DNA of 8,613 nt from Polaromonas sp. YR568 (GTDB lineage: Bacteria > Pseudomonadota > Gammaproteobacteria > Burkholderiales > Burkholderiaceae), in the NCBI GenBank assembly GCA_945871335.1, contig CAMBWM010000093.1, forward strand, positions 1-8,613. Direction: 5' to 3'. Shown here piece by piece: positions 5,243 through 8,613 of the stretch (position 1 is the stretch's first letter; every line of letters starts with the position of its first letter). A program made the translations under genes and the position numbers. Under the pieces are notes generated by a model, which had not been told where the DNA came from, did not search any database, and saw nothing but the letters and a program-made list of their open reading frames with translations.

Positions 5243-6213
5243 ACGACAGTGCGCGCGCAATCGGTTGGCCGCTGCACCTGGCCTTGTTGGCCATTGCGGT
5301 GGCTTTTCCTTTTGTGTTTCCCTCCCCCTTCTTGGTCAACTTCGGCGTGCTGGCCTTGTTTTATGCGTTCATTGGGCAATCTTGGAACATTGCCGGCGGC
5401 TTTGCCGGACAGTTGTCATTCGGTCACGTGGTTTTTTTTGGTGCCGGCGCTTATGCGTCAACCATCTTGCAGCTGCGTTTTGGCATGAACCCCTGGCTGG
5501 GCTTGCCAGCGAGTGCGCTGGCCGGCGCTGTGGTGGGTGGCATCATCGGATTTTTATCTTTTCGTGCCGGCCTTAAGGGCTCTTACTTTGCGCTGATCAC
5601 TCTGGCGTTTGCCGAGGTCTTGCGCATAGCAGTTAATTCGGTGGGCTTTACCGGCGGAGGTCTCGGCTTGCTGATTCCGGCCAAGATGAGCGCTGCCAAT
5701 TTTCAGTTCCCAGAACGCATCGGGTTTTACTTTTTGATTTTGGCTTTGACCATCGTGTCCGTTGCCGTGGCTGTTTGGCTCAAACGTTCGCGCTTTGGCG
5801 CGCAGTTGGCCGCCATCCGTGAAAACGAAGACGCCGCCATGGCGCTGGGCATCAATGTCTTCAGAGAAAAGGTGAAGGTGATGGTGTTGTCGGGTGCCAT
5901 GTGCGGGGTCGGCGGTTGCTTCTTCGCGCAGTATTTTTTGTACATCGACCCGACCATCGTGTTTGGTGTGGACAAGTCCGTTGAGATGCTGCTGGTCAGC
6001 ATGATCGGCGGTGCCGGCACGGTTTACGGCCCCTTGATTGGTGCCGTTTTGCTGGCAGGCATCAGTGACATCACCCGCCTGATGACCAATGTGCAAGGTC
6101 TGTCATTAGTGCTTTACGGTACTTTGCTGGTGATCATCATTGCCTTTTTACCCAACGGCCTGATTGACTTATTCAAGCGCATTGGTAAGCGTTTCAATCG
6201 AGGGGGCGCATGA
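5239..6213 (+). CDS. ABC transporter permease (LivM-like, HAAT family)
   Basis: A 324-residue inner-membrane permease, the second channel subunit. Family blocks visible: GFAGQLSFGHVVFFGAGAYA (54-73); GLKGSYFALITLAFAEVLRI (111-130), the usual 'G.YFA..TLAf.e' segment; the cytoplasmic loop SRFGAQLAAIRENEDAAMAL (184-203), which contacts the ATPases; and MIGGAGTVYGPLIGA (255-269). FLPNGLIDLF near the C-terminus is also typical. It has about nine or ten hydrophobic segments. The ATG at 5239 overlaps the preceding stop and has GGAG (5228-5231) 7 bases upstream. Its own stop overlaps the ATPase gene start (ATGA at 6210-6213). Length and motif set are complete, so there is no sign of decay. Confidence 0.93.
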   Translation: MNDSARAIGWPLHLALLAIAVAFPFVFPSPFLVNFGVLALFYAFIGQSWNIAGGFAGQLSFGHVVFFGAGAYASTILQLRFGMNPWLGLPASALAGAVVGGIIGFLSFRAGLKGSYFALITLAFAEVLRIAVNSVGFTGGGLGLLIPAKMSAANFQFPERIGFYFLILALTIVSVAVAVWLKRSRFGAQLAAIRENEDAAMALGINVFREKVKVMVLSGAMCGVGGCFFAQYFLYIDPTIVFGVDKSVEMLLVSMIGGAGTVYGPLIGAVLLAGISDITRLMTNVQGLSLVLYGTLLVIIIAFLPNGLIDLFKRIGKRFNRGGA

Positions 6214-6956
6214 TGCTCAAGGTTGATGGATTGACCAAAATTTTTGGCGGTCTCAAGGCCGTTGATGACGCTTCTCTCGAGGTCGGTGAGGGCCGCATTG
6301 TGGCCTTGATCGGGCCGAACGGGGCTGGCAAGACCACGTTGTTCTCGTGCATTGCCGGCTTTCAGCCGCTCAACGCCGGACGCGTCGTTTTTCAGGGCGA
6401 AGACATCACCGGGCGGCCGGTGCACGAGATTGCGCGCAGCGGCATGGTACGCACATTTCAGATCACCCAGCCCTTTGCCAAACTCACTGTGCATGAAAAC
6501 ATTGCGGTGGGTGCGTACCAAAAATTCCATGACCGCAGCCAGGCTTGGGAGCACGCCCGCCGTATTGCCGAACAGGTGGGCATGAGTGCGCAACTCGACC
6601 AACCCGCCGCTGATTTGACGGTGGCCGGGCGCAAGCGCTTGGAGCTGGCCCGCACGCTGGCCACCAACCCCAAACTGCTGTTGCTTGACGAAGTGATGGC
6701 CGGCCTGAACCCCTCCGAGATCGTTGAGATCATCGACATCATCCGGAAAATCCGTGCCAGCGGCGTCACGGTTTTGCTGATCGAGCACGTGATGCAAGCG
6801 GTGATGAGCCTGTCCGAGCATATTTATGTGCTGTCATACGGCAAGATCATTGCCCACGGGGCACCGATCGAAGTGGTGAACAACCCGGCCGTGATCGAAG
6901 CCTATCTCGGCCGCGGTGCGGCTAATCCATCCAAGCAGGAGAGCCTCGATGCTTGA
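6210..6956 (+). CDS. ABC transporter ATP-binding protein (LivG-like) with divergent signature motif
   Basis: A 248-residue ABC ATPase, the first of two nucleotide-binding subunits that power the permeases. Walker A is GPNGAGKTT (35-43), the Q-loop glutamine is Q84 (RTFQ), Walker B is LLLLDE (156-161) and the H-loop histidine is H193 (IEHVM). The usual LSGGQ signature is replaced by LTVAGRKRLELAR (136-148), which keeps only the second glycine (G140). Similar 'LT.AGRKRLE.AR' signatures seem to occur in a subset of HAAT ATPases, so this is probably functional and not decay. C-terminal AYLGRG (231-236) is typical of LivG. Two adjacent ATGs (6210 and 6213) are possible starts; AGGGGG (6201-6206) fits the second slightly better, while the first gives the ATGA overlap with the permease stop. 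Confidence 0.92.
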   Translation: MMLKVDGLTKIFGGLKAVDDASLEVGEGRIVALIGPNGAGKTTLFSCIAGFQPLNAGRVVFQGEDITGRPVHEIARSGMVRTFQITQPFAKLTVHENIAVGAYQKFHDRSQAWEHARRIAEQVGMSAQLDQPAADLTVAGRKRLELARTLATNPKLLLLDEVMAGLNPSEIVEIIDIIRKIRASGVTVLLIEHVMQAVMSLSEHIYVLSYGKIIAHGAPIEVVNNPAVIEAYLGRGAANPSKQESLDA

Positions 6957-7650
6957 AATACGCGGCCTGCATGCCGGCTACGGTTCGGTCGAAATTTTGC
7001 GCGGCATAGATCTGGACGTGGGGCAGGGCGAAATTGTTGCCGTGCTGGGCAGCAACGGTGTTGGCAAGTCCACGCTCAACAACAACATCTCAGCCCTCTA
7101 CAAGCCATTTGCCGGTTCTATCCGCTTTCGCGGTCAGGAATTGGTCGGACAGAGTTCTACAGACATCGTCAAACTCGGCGTGATTCATGTGCCCGAAGGT
7201 CGCCGTGTTTTCCCTAACCTCAATGTGATGGAAAACCTGGAGCTTGGCAGCCTGGTGCGGGGCAAGCTCAATCGCAAGCAAAACCTAGAGCGAGTGGTCG
7301 CCATTTTCCCGCGCCTCAAAGAACGCTTTACCCAACTGGCCGGCACCTTGTCGGGTGGAGAGCAGCAAATGCTGGCCATCGGTCGCGGGCTGATGTCTGA
7401 GCCCGACCTGTTGATCATGGATGAGCCCTCACTGGGCTTGTCGCCCTTGCTGGTCGAGGAAATGTTTGCCCTGATTCAGCGCATCAACCGCGAAGGCCAG
7501 TCGATCCTGCTCATGGAGCAGAACGCCGTGCAGACACTGGCGATTGCCAACCGCGCCTACATCATCGAAAACGGTGTGGTCGCCATGCAAGGGCAGGCGC
7601 AAGCGCTGGCCCGCGACCCTGACTTGCGCAAGAACTACCTCGGGCTTTGA
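6949..7650 (+). CDS. ABC transporter ATP-binding protein (LivF-like)
   Basis: A 233-residue ABC ATPase, the second nucleotide-binding subunit. Walker A is GSNGVGKST (34-42), the signature is a canonical LSGGEQQ (134-140) and Walker B is LLIMDEP (154-160). Two LivF hallmarks are present: VPEGRRVFPNLNVMENL (81-97) in the Q-loop region, and LLMEQNA (187-193), in which glutamine stands where other ABC ATPases have the H-loop histidine. NYLGL at the C-terminus is the usual LivF ending. I chose the ATG at 6949 over the upstream in-frame ATG at 6916: AGGAGAG (6937-6943) lies 5 bases before it, it gives the normal N-terminus (MLEIRGLHAGYG), and the extra residues from 6916 look non-native. It overlaps the end of the LivG-like gene by 8 bp, so the two ATPases are probably made in a coupled way. 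Confidence 0.93.
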   Translation: MLEIRGLHAGYGSVEILRGIDLDVGQGEIVAVLGSNGVGKSTLNNNISALYKPFAGSIRFRGQELVGQSSTDIVKLGVIHVPEGRRVFPNLNVMENLELGSLVRGKLNRKQNLERVVAIFPRLKERFTQLAGTLSGGEQQMLAIGRGLMSEPDLLIMDEPSLGLSPLLVEEMFALIQRINREGQSILLMEQNAVQTLAIANRAYIIENGVVAMQGQAQALARDPDLRKNYLGL

Positions 7651-7653
7651 CTC

Positions 7654-8421
7654 ATGACTGCCATGCCCCCTGACACACAAGAACTGGCCGGTCGCCATGC
7701 GCTGGTGACAGGCGCCGGTTCGGGTATCGGTCTGGCAACGGCCTGCGCCCTCAGCCGCCATGGTGCCCGCGTGGCTGCTGTGGTGCAAAACGACGGGCAG
7801 GTTCAAACGGTGCGTGCTGCCTTGCCTGATGCCGTGGTGCTGGTCCAAGACCTGTTGGACGACGCGGCCTGCGCCGCCTTGCCGGCACGCGCGGCCCAGG
7901 CGCTGGGCGGGCTGGATGCGCTGGCCTGTTGTGCTGGCATCTTCTTCAAAAAAGGTTCTGACGACACCACACTCGACGAGTGGCGAAAGACTCTGGCGCT
8001 GAACCTCGACGCGACCTTTGTGCTGACCCGTGCCGCCGTCGCCCAGATGCGCCAGGCGCGTACCGGCGACGCCAGTGTGGTGGTGGTCACCAGCCAGATC
8101 GGTTTGGTCGGCCATGCGCGGGGCGCTGCCTATGCCGCCTCTAAAGCCGGGCTCAACGGCATGGTCAAGTCCTTGGCGCTGGAGTGGGCGACTGAAGGTG
8201 TGCGTTTGAATACGGTGGGCCCGGGTCCGGTGGCCACGCCCATGCTTGCCGGTGTGCTGGCCGACCCGGCAGCGCTGGCGGCCATGAACGCCACTATTCC
8301 GATGGGCCGCCTCGGTCAGCCGAACGAGATCGCCGAGTTGATCAGTTTTTTGCTGTCGCAACGCGCGTCATTCATCACCGGCCAGGTGATATGCGCCGAT
8401 GGCGGCTTCACGGCCCGCTGA
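7654..8421 (+). CDS. Short-chain dehydrogenase/reductase (SDR family)
   Basis: A 255-residue classical SDR, an NAD(P)-dependent oxidoreductase of alcohols or ketones. The cofactor motif is TGAGSGIG (19-26). The catalytic tetrad is complete: N117 (LALNLDATF), S147 (VVVTSQIG), Y160 and K164 (YAASK). PGPVATPM (190-197) and the C-terminal [12 protein letters not shown] (241-252) are standard. The structural NNAG motif reads CCAG (92-95), a less common form. After the second strand the residues are QND (45-47), without the clear Asp (NAD) or Arg (NADP) that would show cofactor preference. It starts only 3 bases after the LivF-like stop; the ATG at 7663 is an alternative start, and neither has a strong Shine-Dalgarno. 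Its place in the transporter operon suggests that it oxidises or reduces the imported compound. Confidence 0.92.
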   Translation: MTAMPPDTQELAGRHALVTGAGSGIGLATACALSRHGARVAAVVQNDGQVQTVRAALPDAVVLVQDLLDDAACAALPARAAQALGGLDALACCAGIFFKKGSDDTTLDEWRKTLALNLDATFVLTRAAVAQMRQARTGDASVVVVTSQIGLVGHARGAAYAASKAGLNGMVKSLALEWATEGVRLNTVGPGPVATPMLAGVLADPAALAAMNATIPMGRLGQPNEIAELISFLLSQRASFITGQVICADGGFTAR

Positions 8422-8429
8422 GCCGCAGC

Positions 8430-8439
8430 GCTTGCAAGC
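8430..8439. repeat. Perfect 10-bp palindrome GCTTGCAAGC
   Basis: The palindrome lies in the 19-bp gap between the SDR stop and the ATG of the GntR-like gene. Its arms directly abut, so it cannot form a good RNA hairpin, but it could be a protein-binding site controlling the regulator gene. It is short and G/C-containing, so chance is a real possibility. Confidence 0.3.
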
Positions 8440-8440
8440 C

Positions 8441-8613
8441 ATGAACAGCGCACTTCCGCTCACCAAATACCACCAGATTTACCTGGTGCTGCGCGAGCAA
8501 TTGGAAGAAGGCCGCTTTGCGGAAGGCATGCCCGCAGAGATGCTGTTGGCCCAGCAATTCGGTGTCGGTCGGGTGACGGTGCGCCGTGCACTTGAGCAGC
8601 TGGTCGAAGAAGG
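8441..8613 (+). CDS. GntR-family transcriptional regulator, N-terminal fragment
   Basis: The first 57 residues of a gene that continues past the window end. They form a typical GntR winged helix-turn-helix: YHQIYLVLREQLEEGRFAEG (10-29), then the MLLAQQFGVGRVTVRRALEQ stretch (34-53), which carries the recognition helix, and LVEE at the edge. The opening 'Y.qIy..Lre.i..G.f..G.p' resembles the HutC/UTRA subfamily more than FadR, but the ligand-binding domain that would decide this is outside the window. It begins 19 bp after the SDR stop on the same strand, so it is probably the last or a late gene of the transporter operon. This position and the dyads at the operon promoter suggest an autoregulated repressor responding to the transported compound or a metabolite of it (inference). 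No strong ribosome binding site is seen. Confidence 0.87.
   Translation, partial: MNSALPLTKYHQIYLVLREQLEEGRFAEGMPAEMLLAQQFGVGRVTVRRALEQLVEE

Noticed and set aside
7429..8361. Minus-strand open frame of about 310 codons opposite the LivF-like and SDR genes
   Set aside because: It spans two strongly supported plus-strand genes and has a low-complexity His/Arg/Gln/Gly composition; it is a codon-bias shadow.

Overview
The window looks like a catabolic or uptake island from a betaproteobacterium, most likely a Comamonadaceae member (Polaromonas, Rhodoferax or Variovorax type). This is inferred from the moderately high GC content, the G/C-rich third codon positions, the protein sequence flavour, and a branched-chain-type (HAAT) ABC transporter flanked by orphan catabolic genes. 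The genus cannot be fixed from this sequence alone.

Layout: (1) Positions 1-1422, + strand: the end of an Asp/Glu/hydantoin racemase-family gene, an Fe(II)/2-oxoglutarate dioxygenase of the PhyH family, and a small NTF2/SnoaL-like protein, all coupled by ATGA stop/start overlaps. (2) Positions 1461-2813, - strand: an MmgE/PrpD-family protein, convergent with the first block. (3) Positions 2814-3057: a divergent control region, richer in A/T over its right-hand part. It holds a good sigma70-type promoter for the rightward operon and two dyads, one over the -10 element and one over the expected transcription start. (4) Positions 3058-8421, + strand: a complete HAAT transporter in the order binding protein, permease, permease, ATPase, ATPase (K-H-M-G-F), then a short-chain dehydrogenase/reductase. 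(5) Position 8441 to the end: the start of a GntR-family regulator, cut by the window edge.

Working model (inference): the Tat-exported binding protein and its transporter import a small, probably carboxylated compound. The SDR, PrpD-like dehydratase/isomerase/decarboxylase, PhyH oxygenase, NTF2-like protein and racemase would act on it. The GntR-like protein would repress the divergent promoter region through the 24-bp dyad until a ligand appears. The substrate cannot be read from the sequence. A strong hairpin between the binding-protein gene and the first permease gene probably sets unequal expression of the two parts of the operon.

Every individual family here is known. The novelty, if any, lies in the combination and its unknown substrate, and in the regulatory architecture. 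No RNA genes, insertion sequences or CRISPR arrays were seen.
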